Assembly (NCBI GenBank): GCA_009695405.1
Contig: SIAZ01000002.1
Coordinates: 1-33,080, forward strand
Source of the DNA: Pedosphaera sp.
GTDB lineage: Bacteria > Verrucomicrobiota > Verrucomicrobiia > Limisphaerales > UBA9464
Direction: 5' to 3'
DNA length: 33,080 bases
Below the pieces are notes generated by a model. It did no database searches and had not been told where the DNA came from. It worked only from the letters and a program-made list of their open reading frames with translations. Positions 1 to 9,914 of this stretch are shown here, one piece after another. The first letter of the stretch is position 1. Each line of letters opens with the position of its first letter. A program made the position numbers and the translations under genes.

Positions 1-89
1 GCTCCTCAATCCATCTCCGTAACCACTCCACTTCCTCAGATCCCATCCGTCGCCCTTGCAATACTAGTTCTTTAAGCACGCCCTGCTTT

Positions 90-2299
90 ATGAGCTCTTT
101 GCCACCGGTAGTCCAGCTCATTCACCGACAACTTGTGAATGCACCGCACGTGCATGGGCATTGGCGCAATCTGGTCGTGGCGGCGACCGGCACTGGAAAA
201 ACGGTAGTGGCAGCTTTTGATTTCAAGCGGCTCTTTGAGAGTAAGCAGCGGCAAGCACGCCTCTTGTTCGTTGCTCATCGAAAAGAAATTCTCGAACAAG
301 CAGTCGGCACATTCCGGGCTGTTCTTCGAGTCCCAAATTTCGGTGAGCTTTTGGTTGGGCCTCATCTCGCCGCCTGTTACGACCATCTTTTTTGTTCTGT
401 GGATATGCTCGGTTCACGGCGCTTGTGGGAGAAGGTCGGAAGCGAGTTCTACGACTTCATCATCGTGGATGAAGTGCATCATGGACCCGCTGCCAGCTAT
501 CGCGCGATATTCGACCGGTTCAGGCCTCGAATTCTTTTGGGACTGACAGCGACACCCGAGCGTATGGATGGGGCCAGCGTGGCTGCAGATTTTGGCAACC
601 GGTTCGCCGCTGAAATTCGTTTACCGGAAGCGCTCGAAGAAAAACTTCTCTGCCCATTCCATTACTTCGGCGTTGCCGATCCAGTGTCGTTGGCGACTGA
701 CAAATTCTGGCAGGGTGGAAAATACAACATCGGCGAATTGGAAAACGTCTATACGGGTGCCACGCTTTAGCGCTTCAGAGGTTGGATGTGATTGTCAGTT
801 CTTTGCTGCGTTTCGAACCCGATTTAGAGCGCATTCGTGGTATTGGGTTTTGCGTCTCTATTCGTCACGCCGAGTTCATGGCAGAAAAGTTTAATGCACG
901 CGGGATTGTTTCCGCTTTGCTCGTGGGCGACACCGTCACAGCCCAGCGAACTGAATTACTCAACGATTTTCGGGCGGGAGAAATCCGATTCCTATTCACC
1001 GTGGATGTGCTGAGTGAGGGACTCGACATACCAGACGTGAACACGGTTCTCTTTTTGCGTCCCACACAAAGTCTCACGGTGTTCCTCCAGCAACTCGGTC
1101 GTGGTTTGCGCCACGCCCCTGAAAAAGACTGTCTCACGGTGCTAGACTTCGTCGGTCAAGCGCATCGCCGCTACCGCATTGACAGAAAACTGAAGGCGCT
1201 GCTTGCGAAGCGTCGCTTTAATATTCAGCGAGAGGTTGAGATGGATTTTCCTCATCTCCCAGTGGGTTGCAGCATCCAACTTGACAGAATTGCGCGCGAA
1301 TATGTGCTGGCGAACATTCGTGAGAATCTGCGGAACCTCGCTGACCAAGTGCCCGACCGCCTCGAATCCTTCGAGCACGAAGCGGGACTGCCTCTGACGT
1401 TTGGCAACTTTGTTCGCTTCCACGACTACGAACCGGAAGCCTTGTTGTCGCGAAAAACATGGACGCAATGGAAGGCGTTTGCCCGCCTCACCGAGACTCC
1501 CACCGATCCAGACATCAGCCGATTGCAGGACTCGCTCATCAGTGCAGTACAGACAAGCGGGCCCAAGGAAATCGCGCGTCTTCGGAAAGTTGTCACGCAC
1601 TTGAGAGTTGGAGATGTAACTGGGGCACTTACTGAAGCTGGGGACTCGGCGCTGGTTATTCATTACCGCATCTGGGGCAAGCCTGGGGGTAAACTCGGTA
1701 TGGCAAACATCGAAGAATCATATCGGCGTGCGAGCCAGAATCCGTCTCTCCTAGGCGATCTTGAAGAAGTGTTGGCTTGGGCCGACGAAGCGTCCCGTGT
1801 TGGAAATGCATCGCTGACCCTCCCATTCCCATGCTCGCTTGAACTCCACGCTACCTACGGCAGCGACGAAATCAAAGCGTCGCTCGGTGGAGCATCCTTC
1901 GAATCCGCAGGAGTGATCGGCGTTGGTCGTCTTCATTTTCCGCAAATTAAAACTGTGGTGTCATTAGTTACATTTCAGAAAACAGAGAAAGAATTTTCAC
2001 CTAGCACGATGTATCAGGATTATCCAATCAGTCGTGAGTTACTGCACTGGGAAACTCAGAGGCAGACAAGCCAATCGAGCGAATCGGGTCAGGACCTTAT
2101 CCACCACTTGGAGCGCGGATACACAATGTTGTTCTTTGTTCGTTCTCGTAAAAAGGTTGAAGGCATCACGGCCCCGTTCACCTTCCTTGGTCCCGCGAAA
2201 CTGCTGAACTTTCGATCCGAACGTCCCATTCAAATGGATTGGCGTCTCGACCATTCGATGCCTGTGGAGTTGTTCGATGAGAATCGTCGTGGTGGCTGA
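90..2299 (+). pseudogene. DUF3427-type DEAD/DEAH helicase, frameshifted and N-terminally short
   Basis: This is a superfamily 2 nucleic-acid helicase in two reading frames. The first part (90-770) has Walker A (AATGTGKT), a DEAH-like DEVHH box and motif III GLTATPER. The second part (from about 767 to 2299) has the C-terminal helicase half, with EGLDIPDV and QQLGRGLRHAP motif VI, followed by a long tail like DUF3427. The first frame stops at TAG 768-770 and the sense continues in another frame as ALQRLDVIV. One added base near 765-768 (T3 to T4) would give an uninterrupted 737-codon frame. Relatives of this type usually carry several hundred residues before the helicase core, often with a PLD-like nuclease domain. 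Only 89 bases lie upstream here, and they are open in frame without obvious similarity, so the N-terminus is lost or lies elsewhere. The ATG at 90 is only the first start codon available. The family is confident. Whether the break is real or a sequencing error is not. Confidence 0.8.
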
Positions 2300-2520
2300 C
2301 AAAGCTCTTCTGTTACTTTTAAAGATTTCGGCTTACCGCTGCAGAAAAAACCAGTGACGGACCTCGGGAGTCGTGCCAATTCCCAATGCGAAATATATCG
2401 AGACATTCACCTCCACAAGTCGATGGCATCCGCTCGCGCAGAAAGGAGGACGCGGAGTTGGCAGTGTTTTCACCTTATCGCGCTGGATGTTCCGTTGGCT
2501 TCATCACAGACTCTAGTTCA

Positions 2521-3672
2521 ATGAAACCAACGTGCATCATTCTCTCACTCGTGGTCGCCATTGCTTGGGCCGCCAAGCTTGCTGCCGCCGCCACGCCCGC
2601 TTTTTCCGCTACATTACTTCAACCGTTTGTAGACAGGCATGAACTCGCCGGCGCGGTCGCAGTTGTCGTGGGTAGAGACAAGGTGCTCTCGGTCGAGTCC
2701 GTGGGCTTTGCCGATATCGTCGGACGAAAAGCCATGAAAGCGGACACTCTATTCTGGATCGCGTCGCAGACGAAACCCATGACGTCGACGGCACTGATGA
2801 TGTTGGTGGATGAAGGCAAGGTTGCGCTCGACGATGCTGTCGAAAAATATCTCCCAGAATTTCGCGGTCAAATGGTCACGGTGGAGAAGGACGACGCCCA
2901 TACGTTGCTTCGGAAGCCGACCCATCCCATCACCCTTCGTGAGGTGCTCGATCACATGAGCGGCGTACCTTTTATGTCCGCGCTCGAACTACCAACCCAC
3001 GACACCGTGCCGCTGGCGGCATTGGTGCGCAGTTATGCCATTCTGCCCCTCGTGAGTGAACCAGGGACGCGTTATCTCTACTCCAGCGCCGGCATTAACA
3101 TCGCGGGGCGCGTCATTGAGGTGGTCTCTGGAATGCCTTACGAGGACTTTATGCAGCAGCGTGTGTTTAGTCCGCTCGGAATGAAGGACACTACTTTCTG
3201 GCCGAACGAACGACAGGTCAAGCGCGTGGCCAAATCGTACCGCCCGGACGTCACCAAGACGAACCTCGCGGAATTCCAAATCACCCAATTGGCCTATCCG
3301 CTCTCGGATCGCACTCGCCGCTTCCCGATTCCGGCAGGTGGACTTTTCTCCACGGCGCGGGACACGGCGCGTTTTTGTCAGATGCTGCTCAACGGTGGCG
3401 AATGGAATAGCCGGCGCTATATTAGTGAAGTCTCTTTCAAGGAACTGACAAAACGCCAAACGCCCCCGTCGGTGAAGGAAAGCTACGGTCTCTGCTTCGC
3501 TGTCGGCCTAGACTGGTTCGGACATGGTGGAGCGCAAGCGACGAGCATGGAAATCCGCCCCTCGAAGGGGTTAGCTACCATATGGATGGTGCAGCACACT
3601 GGCTTTCCTGGCGAGGGTGGCAAAGCACAAGGGGTGTTCAAGAACTGGGCGCTGGAGCGATTTGGAAAATAA
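2521..3672 (+). CDS. Secreted serine hydrolase, class C beta-lactamase family
   Basis: This 383-residue protein belongs to the beta-lactamase/D-aminopeptidase/esterase (class C, Pfam Beta-lactamase) family. The nucleophile motif SxxK is SQTK at residues 82-85, the second motif is YSS at about 187-189, and the third box is HGG near 338-340 in place of KTG. The first 24 residues (MKPTCIILSLVV...LAAAA) are a clear Sec signal peptide, so the ATG at 2521 is preferred. An in-frame start at 2386 would put 45 unlike residues in front of the signal. The substrate cannot be read from sequence: an esterase, a peptidase on D-amino acids or a beta-lactamase are all possible. In the PVC bacteria these proteins are numerous and mostly uncharacterised. 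It stands alone, about 220 bases after the broken helicase. Confidence 0.9.
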   Translation: MKPTCIILSLVVAIAWAAKLAAAATPAFSATLLQPFVDRHELAGAVAVVVGRDKVLSVESVGFADIVGRKAMKADTLFWIASQTKPMTSTALMMLVDEGKVALDDAVEKYLPEFRGQMVTVEKDDAHTLLRKPTHPITLREVLDHMSGVPFMSALELPTHDTVPLAALVRSYAILPLVSEPGTRYLYSSAGINIAGRVIEVVSGMPYEDFMQQRVFSPLGMKDTTFWPNERQVKRVAKSYRPDVTKTNLAEFQITQLAYPLSDRTRRFPIPAGGLFSTARDTARFCQMLLNGGEWNSRRYISEVSFKELTKRQTPPSVKESYGLCFAVGLDWFGHGGAQATSMEIRPSKGLATIWMVQHTGFPGEGGKAQGVFKNWALERFGK

Positions 3673-4083
3673 AATAGGATCTCGTAGGAGGTGCCGCGGC
3701 GGCGATGAAATGATGGCTGAGATTTTAGCGATAAAATGAATCAGTCCGTTCTAATAATCAGCAATGATTCATGGCTGGTCATGGGGTCTGTTTCGTTCTG
3801 TTCGCGCCGAGGTGACGGTTCACGCACAGCGAAGGCGGGCGTTTGTCTGGGTTTAGGTGGAGAGGAAAGGTGCGATCGTTGGATTCTTCGCAGTCACTAT
3901 AAGGTAAGCGTACGCCCAACCCTATGGTTCCCTAGTTAGCGCAAGTAGGATCTTACGCGAATCTCGCCGGACTAGATTTTACTCAATACTTAGGGTCAAC
4001 CGCGGGGGGTGATCTAAAAATTGGCGTATTTTATCCCTGAAGGTCAGCGTTCAACTTCGAGGTTCGGATTAACCACTGAAGCC
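3673..4083. other. Convergent intergenic region without a recognisable gene
   Basis: This stretch lies between the ends of two convergent genes. A GTAGGAGG box at about 3685-3692 resembles a ribosome binding site, but the ATG codons behind it open only frames of a few codons. The longest frame, 3736-3939, has no recognisable features. No convincing hairpin with a T-tract was seen for either flanking gene. Confidence 0.5.
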
Positions 4084-6291
4084 TCAAGGCGTTCGTGTTT
4101 TGTAAAACTGTTGTGTTAACCCGTTGGCCTCTGAATCGAATAGAAATAAAAATCCCTCAGCATCAGTAATCTCTAGAAGATTCGGATGCATCCAATCTTG
4201 AAGATCGATGGAACGTTCGAAGACAAAGGGTTGATCCTGCTCACCGGTGAAGACAAAAAAATCATCGACTGCCGACTTGGGGTAATTCGCAAGCTTCACT
4301 GGAGTTTCGAAGGGTGGCACTCTTGCTCTAAGAATAACCCCATTTTCTCCTCCCGCGATAATCCGTTTCCCCAACACCGTTGCCGTATAGAGGTCGCGAG
4401 TGGTGGGAGCGGAAGCGAGTGTCCATGAGGTCAGATTAGTCGACACGGCCACCGTTCCTGAATTGCCGATAAGATACCATTTATCCCAAGCATGAACGAC
4501 GTCATTCCACCACGTGGTATTACCAACCCGCTGAGATAGCCATGAGGTCGCATTCGTACTGATCATCAAAGTCCCATTCTGACCCACCACTAGCAATCGA
4601 CCTTCGAAAGATCGAACTCGCCACAACCAGTTGGTGGTTGTGGGCGGTAAAACATTCCATCGAATTCCGTTGGTGCTGGTCAGCAAAGCTCCCCGCTCGC
4701 CGGTGGCGACAAATCCGCCCGCCCAATGTCCCACAGAACTCAATGTAGCGGTTGTCCCTGAGTTGCGCCGAGTCCAAGTCGCCGCATCTGGACTGGTGAT
4801 CAAAGTTCCTGCAGTTCCTGTGACCACAATTAGTTCTTCCGAAGCGACTACGGATTGAAGGTCTGCGGTGACCGGCGATGGGACAGAATCCCAAGTGATT
4901 CCTAACGAGTTAACCTGATTCGTCAACAGAACACGGAGAACCACAGCTCCGTTAGTGAATAAGTTCGCAGTGACCAGAGGAAGGAATTCAGAAGTACTTT
5001 TTGCTAAAGTTCCTTTAGCTCCAACGGCAATTAGTAAGTTCGAACGTCCTCCTATCCCATAGAAATCAATGGAGGAGAACCGAGTCGAGACCAGTCCTTG
5101 GTCCCAGATTATTCCGTCAGTACTATCGACAAAAGCTGACCGCTGACCGACCGCCAATACAAACTCAGAAGGGATCTGGTTAGTTGAGAAAACAGGGACT
5201 CCACTTGGGGCAGCGACCGTAATATTAGTCCGAGCAACGAGAACCGAAAGCGAATCCCAAAGGGTCGACAGGGTAGTCGGTTCGGTATAGGACCAACTAT
5301 ATCCGGCCACCGAAGATAGTCGAGTACCTGATACAATCAGGCCGTTATCCGACCCGGCAAGAAGGATGGTTCCTGTCGCAATAAGACTGAGATAATTATC
5401 GACTGGGGCTGGGACTGAGCGGAGCGAATTCACTTCATTCGACCAAATAAACGAGGAGCCAATTTGAACTCCGAACCAGCATTCACCATTGCCGACCACC
5501 ACTCGTTCTGAACCCACAGCCACGGTCGCATTTAGAGCATATTCTGTACTGATGCGGCTGGAATCCCATTGAGAGAGCGAGGCCGTGCGACTGGAGAGGT
5601 ATGTTCCCCGTTCACCGACAGCGAAAAAACCAGTCGTTGATGGAACAACTGAGTTCAGGGCGGCTGTTGTGCGCCCAGACGCTCTTTGAGTCCAGACACG
5701 ACCGTCTGGACTGCTGCCGACCCACCCCTGTTCGCCGACGGCGAGAAAAACTCCGGAACCATAAGCGACGCTTCGTAGCCAATTAGTGGTGCCGGAAGAA
5801 CCGTCCACCCAATTGATTCCATTTGTGCTCACTAAAACGAGTCCAGCATCGCCAACCACCACCAGTCGATCCGCCGAGGCGGCTACGCCCTCCAACCAAT
5901 TTGTTTTGCCAGTAACCGCGGTTTGGAAAACATCTCCATCCGACCATAAAATCACACCTTCTGCCCCTACAATAATGGCGCGGTCGCCTAAATAGGTCAC
6001 AGCTCGTAAGGAGAGTGTTGTATCCGTCGACAAACGGCGCCAACTAGGAAGACTTTCAGCACCGTAGATCGAACCCTGGTCGCCAACGCTGAGATAGAGG
6101 CGATTGGTGCGCCAAGCCAAGCCAGCCACCGAATTACCAAAGGGAGTCGGATTCGACCATTTCCATCTTAAAGCATCGAGGTCAGCACTAAAAACGTGGG
6201 ACGAAGATCCAGCAGTGAGGCCACAAAGAACGATCCAAATCCAAGCCCAAGGACGGCCAAATGTGAAAAGCCTGAATGGATTAAGTTTCAT
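4084..6291 (-). CDS. Secreted Ycf48-like beta-propeller repeat protein
   Basis: This 735-residue exported protein is built of about ten degenerate repeats of 40-50 residues with the pattern 'G..G.ll.StNG..W......T...L..V......fvavG'. Examples are STNGINW, GERGALLTSTNGIRW and GQNGTLMISTNATSW. Such repeats resemble the Ycf48/BNR-type propellers that bind proteins or glycans. Ycf48 itself assists photosystem II assembly, but no such role is suggested here. The last ~60 residues (FERSIDLQDW ... FYKTRTP) form a C-terminal module common in secreted Verrucomicrobiota proteins. The start at 6291 places a signal peptide (MKLNPFRLF...WIWIVLCGLTAG) at the front. An upstream in-frame ATG at 6324 would add eleven residues. 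The gene is monocistronic, and its function beyond an extracellular or periplasmic binding role is unknown. Confidence 0.75.
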   Translation of the reverse strand: MKLNPFRLFTFGRPWAWIWIVLCGLTAGSSSHVFSADLDALRWKWSNPTPFGNSVAGLAWRTNRLYLSVGDQGSIYGAESLPSWRRLSTDTTLSLRAVTYLGDRAIIVGAEGVILWSDGDVFQTAVTGKTNWLEGVAASADRLVVVGDAGLVLVSTNGINWVDGSSGTTNWLRSVAYGSGVFLAVGEQGWVGSSPDGRVWTQRASGRTTAALNSVVPSTTGFFAVGERGTYLSSRTASLSQWDSSRISTEYALNATVAVGSERVVVGNGECWFGVQIGSSFIWSNEVNSLRSVPAPVDNYLSLIATGTILLAGSDNGLIVSGTRLSSVAGYSWSYTEPTTLSTLWDSLSVLVARTNITVAAPSGVPVFSTNQIPSEFVLAVGQRSAFVDSTDGIIWDQGLVSTRFSSIDFYGIGGRSNLLIAVGAKGTLAKSTSEFLPLVTANLFTNGAVVLRVLLTNQVNSLGITWDSVPSPVTADLQSVVASEELIVVTGTAGTLITSPDAATWTRRNSGTTATLSSVGHWAGGFVATGERGALLTSTNGIRWNVLPPTTTNWLWRVRSFEGRLLVVGQNGTLMISTNATSWLSQRVGNTTWWNDVVHAWDKWYLIGNSGTVAVSTNLTSWTLASAPTTRDLYTATVLGKRIIAGGENGVILRARVPPFETPVKLANYPKSAVDDFFVFTGEQDQPFVFERSIDLQDWMHPNLLEITDAEGFLFLFDSEANGLTQQFYKTRTP

Positions 6292-6564
6292 AACAATGAA
6301 TTGCAACGGGGAAACGACCGACAATCATTATCCTAAAAATAGGGGCAATGTCAGCATTACAAAACGCGCTCTAAAAAACCTGCTGGCCCTTCGGTTCTTA
6401 AACGTGGAGGGGTTTGCAAAGGCACCCATAAAATAAACCATAGACTCGGGGTTCCAAATGGCTCAAAAAGAATCGTAACTACTCGGAAAGCTCCTAGACT
6501 GAAATTGCCAATCGGTTGAGTGAATTAAAGCATCAATCTGCGAACGCACCCTCTAGCTAAAGAG

Positions 6565-7544
6565 TCAACCTGCAGGCATGACAAGTTCCGCGCTAAAGGA
6601 ATTGACGTCAGAGACCAAGATCGCCCGACGGTGGAGTCGCTTTAATTCAATCGCGTCGGTAAGGGACTGCACATGCTCGCGCAACAGTTCGGTTACTTCT
6701 CCAAATCGAGTTTCTAAAACATCTAAGACGGCTTCTTGAGCCTTTTTGCGGTTTCCTTCTTGGCGGCCTTGTTCAATGCCTCGTTCAATGCCTCGTTCAA
6801 GGACGGCGAGTTCGAAACTGCTGATGGGAATCATGGCGTTTGTTTTTTGTTGGGCTTGGAGTTCAGTGTTAAGTTGTTTTGTCAGATCTTCAGGTAAGGT
6901 CATCAACCAGTCAATTAAGGAGAGGATTTTGCTGACTTTTTCAGCGTCCATCCCGCGTTGAAAAAGGGCGCAGATCATTTTGCGTTTGAGCTGATAACGC
7001 CTAGGGAGATCGTTCATTGTCTTCTGGGCCGCTAAGTGGGCGTCAATCACCCAGGCCACAGGATTCCCCTTATTGCGTGCGAGGGTGAGTCGGCGGCCGA
7101 GATTGGAAAGTTTTACTGTGCCAAATTCAAAAATGCTTTTGTTTTTTTGAGGAGAGCTTTTTTGTACTCGGAGGGTTGCCAATCGGGATCGGTGTCGCCG
7201 TAGACGACGAAACTGAAGGCGGTTTCCTCGTAGCGCCCATAAATACGACAATTGTAGAGGTAGATGCGTTCTTCGAAGTTAGTTTCTTTTTGGCACTGGA
7301 TTTCGAGATGGATCAAGATGCCGCGCTGGCGCTGATCTTTGAGGGCTACTTTGACTATTTTATCGACACGCTGAAGGCCTTGATCGGCATTGTGAGTGAT
7401 TTTTTGGAATTCTGTATCGAGCCACTCTATAGGTTGTGCCCAATTGATAATGTTGGCGATGGATGGAAAGCAGAGGTCCATGAAAGGTTCGAAGAATTCT
7501 TCCAAGGTAGATTTCCAAGCGCCGTCGAATTGAATGGGAGGCAT
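6565..7544 (-). pseudogene. Rpn-family PD-(D/E)XK nuclease (putative transposase), frameshifted
   Basis: The first frame (7544 down to 7113) begins MPPIQFDGAWK and carries the nuclease core: E..D residues around DTEFQKIT, RVDKIVKV and the ExQ signature HLEIQCQKE. The second frame (read from about 7143 to 6565) resumes with FEFGTVKLSNLG and ends with the family's glycine-rich tail (ERGIERGIEQGRQEG) followed by a 'LDVLETRFGEV' segment. Members of this recombination-promoting nuclease family are normally one chain of about 300 residues. The join falls in an A-rich stretch of the coding strand, with A7 at 7142-7148 and A6 at 7158-7163. A shift of -1 there gives 327 codons. The gene could be inactive, could contain a sequencing error, or could be expressed by slippage on the A run. 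No terminal inverted repeats were seen around it. Confidence 0.78.
6771..6800 (-). repeat. 12-bp tandem repeat in the nuclease tail
   Basis: The 12-base unit gttcaatgcctc occurs twice without a mismatch at 6771-6782 and 6783-6794. A partial third copy (gttcaa) follows from 6795. On the coding strand it encodes the repeated tetrapeptide ERGI. Variation in the number of such RG-rich units is usual in tails of this nuclease family. Confidence 0.8.
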
Positions 7545-8160
7545 ATCTCAGGATTAGGTTTTCCGGAGAGTGCCAGAATTCGTGATAGATCAACCATGAG
7601 CGAGTCGCGCCCATCCCCTCTTTGGGTAAGAAAGGGGAATCAGATTTTATAGAATTTCAGGCCAAAGCTGCATCAAACCATGGCCCTGAGTGAATGAGAA
7701 TAGGGATCGACATCAGAGTCCTTGAGTTCTCGCCTTTGAATAATCCTGTCGCTTGCTATGCACCCAACCTATCGGATCTGTGGTAAATTGAGCCCAGAAG
7801 AAAAAGTCAGTTCTTTCACGAAAAACTTCGCACGGACGACCTGAATAGTTACAAATTAACTAGGGTGGCTAGAGTGAACACTTGCTTGGTGAGAATCCTG
7901 CATTCCCCCTGTTCGATGAGGCTTTGATTAAATGCGCGCAAAAGTTTGGATGGCTCCGAGCCTCATTAACTCGAGTCACAACTCTTTATCTCGCGATTGT
8001 TTACGAAAGGGTAAAGATATTCGCTCTTTGGGCTGGTAGAATTTACTTAGCTTTTCGTAAGGTGTTGCGGAGGGCTGACCTCGGTTCAAAGCACCTCGGT
8101 TTCGCCCTAGCAAAAAGGAGTACGTTGCAACTTTCTCATCAACCAAAGGGGCGTTTGATT
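7545..8160. other. Divergent intergenic region between nuclease and prepilin-like gene
   Basis: This gap separates the divergent starts of the Rpn-type nuclease and the prepilin-like gene and should hold both promoters. The reading frame of the prepilin-like gene is open back to 7882, but the added residues show no family similarity and lie in front of the prepilin leader, so I treat them as non-coding. AAAAAGGAG at 8112-8120 precedes an in-frame TTG at 8125, and AAAGGGG at 8145-8151 precedes the GTG at 8161. Either could serve as ribosome binding site. Confidence 0.45.
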
Positions 8161-8949
8161 GTGACACAAATGATAAAAATTTGCTTTTTGCAATCAGGGA
8201 AATACGGGAAAAATGGAGGCTTTAGCCTGATCGAATTGCTGGTGGTAATTGCTATTATTGCTCTCATTGCCGCGCTGTTATTGCCAGCCCTGTCTGGTGC
8301 TAAATCCGCTGCTTTGAGCACTCAGTGTAAAAACAACCTGCATCAAGTCGGGTTGGCGTTGCATTTGTATACGGCGGAGCATCGGGTTTTCCCGTACACC
8401 GTCGACGCCAACACCACTAATAATTGGATAACGGCAATTGCTCCAGGGTACGGAGATAGTCAAAATATTTTAAAATGCCCTAGTTTTAAGGGGGAATGGC
8501 CTTTGGATCAGGCGATCGTTTGGATCTTTGGTAATGCCTATATGCGTGGACCAACTGGACCGGAAAAACAGGTTGGGGTCAGTTATGGTTACAACGGATT
8601 CGGAATTAGTTCGGTCAACAAAACTCTTTGGAAGGATAACTTGGGACTGGGATTTGTGGTGAGTTCAGGACAGGAAGTTCCCCAAGTGCAGGAAGACCAA
8701 GTGGTAGCTCCAGCCGATATGATCGCCATTGCCGATTCCATGTCCCAACCCGGATTCCCTCAGTATTTCTCCTTCCTCCTTTCTATAAATGGAATCCTTT
8801 CCAAAAACAGACATAATGGCGGTGCTAATGTTCTTTTCACGGATGGTCATGTTCTTAGTCAACGTACCCAACAATTGATTGAGGATACGGTCGTTAACCG
8901 AAGCCGCTGGAATCGAGATCATCAACCCCATCTTGAGATCCCATTTTGA
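8161..8949 (+). CDS. Type II prepilin-like protein with H-X9-DG motif
   Basis: The protein has the prepilin cleavage and methylation signature GG/FSLIELLVVIAIIALIAALLLPAL, with glutamate at +5 after the expected prepilin peptidase site and a hydrophobic spine. Near the C-terminus, RHNGGANVLFTDGHV fits the 'prepilin-type processing-associated H-X9-DG' motif exactly, with nine residues between H and DG. This architecture is greatly expanded in Planctomycetota, Verrucomicrobiota and Lentisphaerota. These proteins are probably minor pseudopilins or surface-exposed proteins, but their task is unknown. I chose GTG 8161 because AAAGGGG lies about nine bases before it. ATG 8170 and TTG 8125 are alternatives, and all place a short basic leader in front of the cleavage site. 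The mature protein would be about 235 residues. The gene stands alone. Confidence 0.88.
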   Translation: MTQMIKICFLQSGKYGKNGGFSLIELLVVIAIIALIAALLLPALSGAKSAALSTQCKNNLHQVGLALHLYTAEHRVFPYTVDANTTNNWITAIAPGYGDSQNILKCPSFKGEWPLDQAIVWIFGNAYMRGPTGPEKQVGVSYGYNGFGISSVNKTLWKDNLGLGFVVSSGQEVPQVQEDQVVAPADMIAIADSMSQPGFPQYFSFLLSINGILSKNRHNGGANVLFTDGHVLSQRTQQLIEDTVVNRSRWNRDHQPHLEIPF

Positions 8950-9914
8950 ATTCAAAACACCAAGAATCGAACGAGTATGACGGTATCGGTTTTTAGAAAA
9001 CTGCCTCCCCTAATGACAATGCTTGGATTGCGACTGTGGCATCAGCTTTTGGTTACGGCGACAATGCTTCTTCCTACTAGGCCCCTTTCGAGACTACGAT
9101 CACACCTATTTCAGATCTTCAGACCTTAGAATTTCTAGGGTAAATCTATAAAATCAGGTGAGACTTCAAATCCCTAAATTTTAAGCGATTTTATGCGGAA
9201 GCGGGTTTATCGGAGCGAATGCCCGACGATCAAACCGCTGATATGTTTCTAGGGTTGATCGATGAGGGGCACCCCCGCTGGGGACTCCGACAAATCCGCC
9301 AATTTCGAGTCAGCCCGCCCGCTCGACACCCGTGACCCCCTCAGAACAAATTTGAAAAACGAAAATGCTGCGAGTTGTTCTCAAGTTCCAACCGCCGGAC
9401 TGCTGACCAATGGAACCTCGGATAAATCAGTGGGCCTCCGCGGTTTCCACCTCGCCGTCGATCGGCCACAACACGCAGTCGTCTCCCTTTTTTTAGATCC
9501 TAAGCCCGGTAATTACGGGTGCAAGCAGGCCGTTGTTTTAATCTTCGGCCCGTTGATGGGGGCCATTTCCAAGGTCGTTGGAACCACTTAGGACATCCTC
9601 GCTCAATGACTGGGCGCACTTGGGATTAGTGCCTGAGCAATCTTCTAGCGAAATTTAGGGAAACACCCCGTCAATTGTGAACTGAATGCGCCGCATTTCA
9701 TCGGCTCCGTTAGAAACGTCTTGTGAGAGAGGTCACGACTAGCCGCAGCCGGTTTGGACTCACGAAACAATTGGTCCGAGCTCTCTAAGGTTGTTTTTAC
9801 GTCGGCAGGCTCCCGCGAATATAGGTAGTGATTAACCCAGATTTTCAATCGGTGAATGTGCGCGCAATTTCAGCGCGATGGAACCCAGATCGTCGCGCTA
9901 TCTCGCAACGATTC
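8950..9914. other. Gene-poor region of about 965 bp
   Basis: No recognisable gene was found. A frame from 9162 to about 9335 (+) reads RFYAEAGLSERMPDDQTADM then FLGLIDEGHPRWGLRQI and looks protein-like, but it has no start codon context and no family I recognise. It may be the remnant of a lost gene. The frames 9262-9591 (+) and 9645-9848 (-) have compositions typical of chance frames. A bulged hairpin at about 8972-8990 followed by GTTTTT could end the prepilin-like transcript but is weak. Confidence 0.45.

Noticed and set aside
3736..3939. Small plus-strand frame after the serine hydrolase gene
   Set aside because: It has no ribosome binding site, no membrane or domain features, and a composition like that of chance frames.
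7612..7636. CCCCTCTTT...AAGAAAGGGG inverted repeat upstream of the nuclease
   Set aside because: The stem is short with a mismatch and there is no matching element at the other end, so it is not a transposon end or terminator.
7882..8160. 93-residue N-terminal extension of the prepilin-like protein
   Set aside because: Prepilin leaders are short and basic; a long extension before the GG/FSLIE site would be abnormal, and better start sites lie at 8161 or 8170.
8972..8996. Hairpin with T5 after the prepilin-like gene as a terminator
   Set aside because: The stem has only about five pairs with a bulge, too weak to list as a feature.
9262..9591. 109-codon plus-strand frame in the gene-poor gap
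   Set aside because: No recognisable motif or start signal; it overlaps another weak frame and probably opens by chance.
9645..9848. 67-codon minus-strand frame upstream-facing in the gap
   Set aside because: Low-complexity polar composition without family features; no start context.
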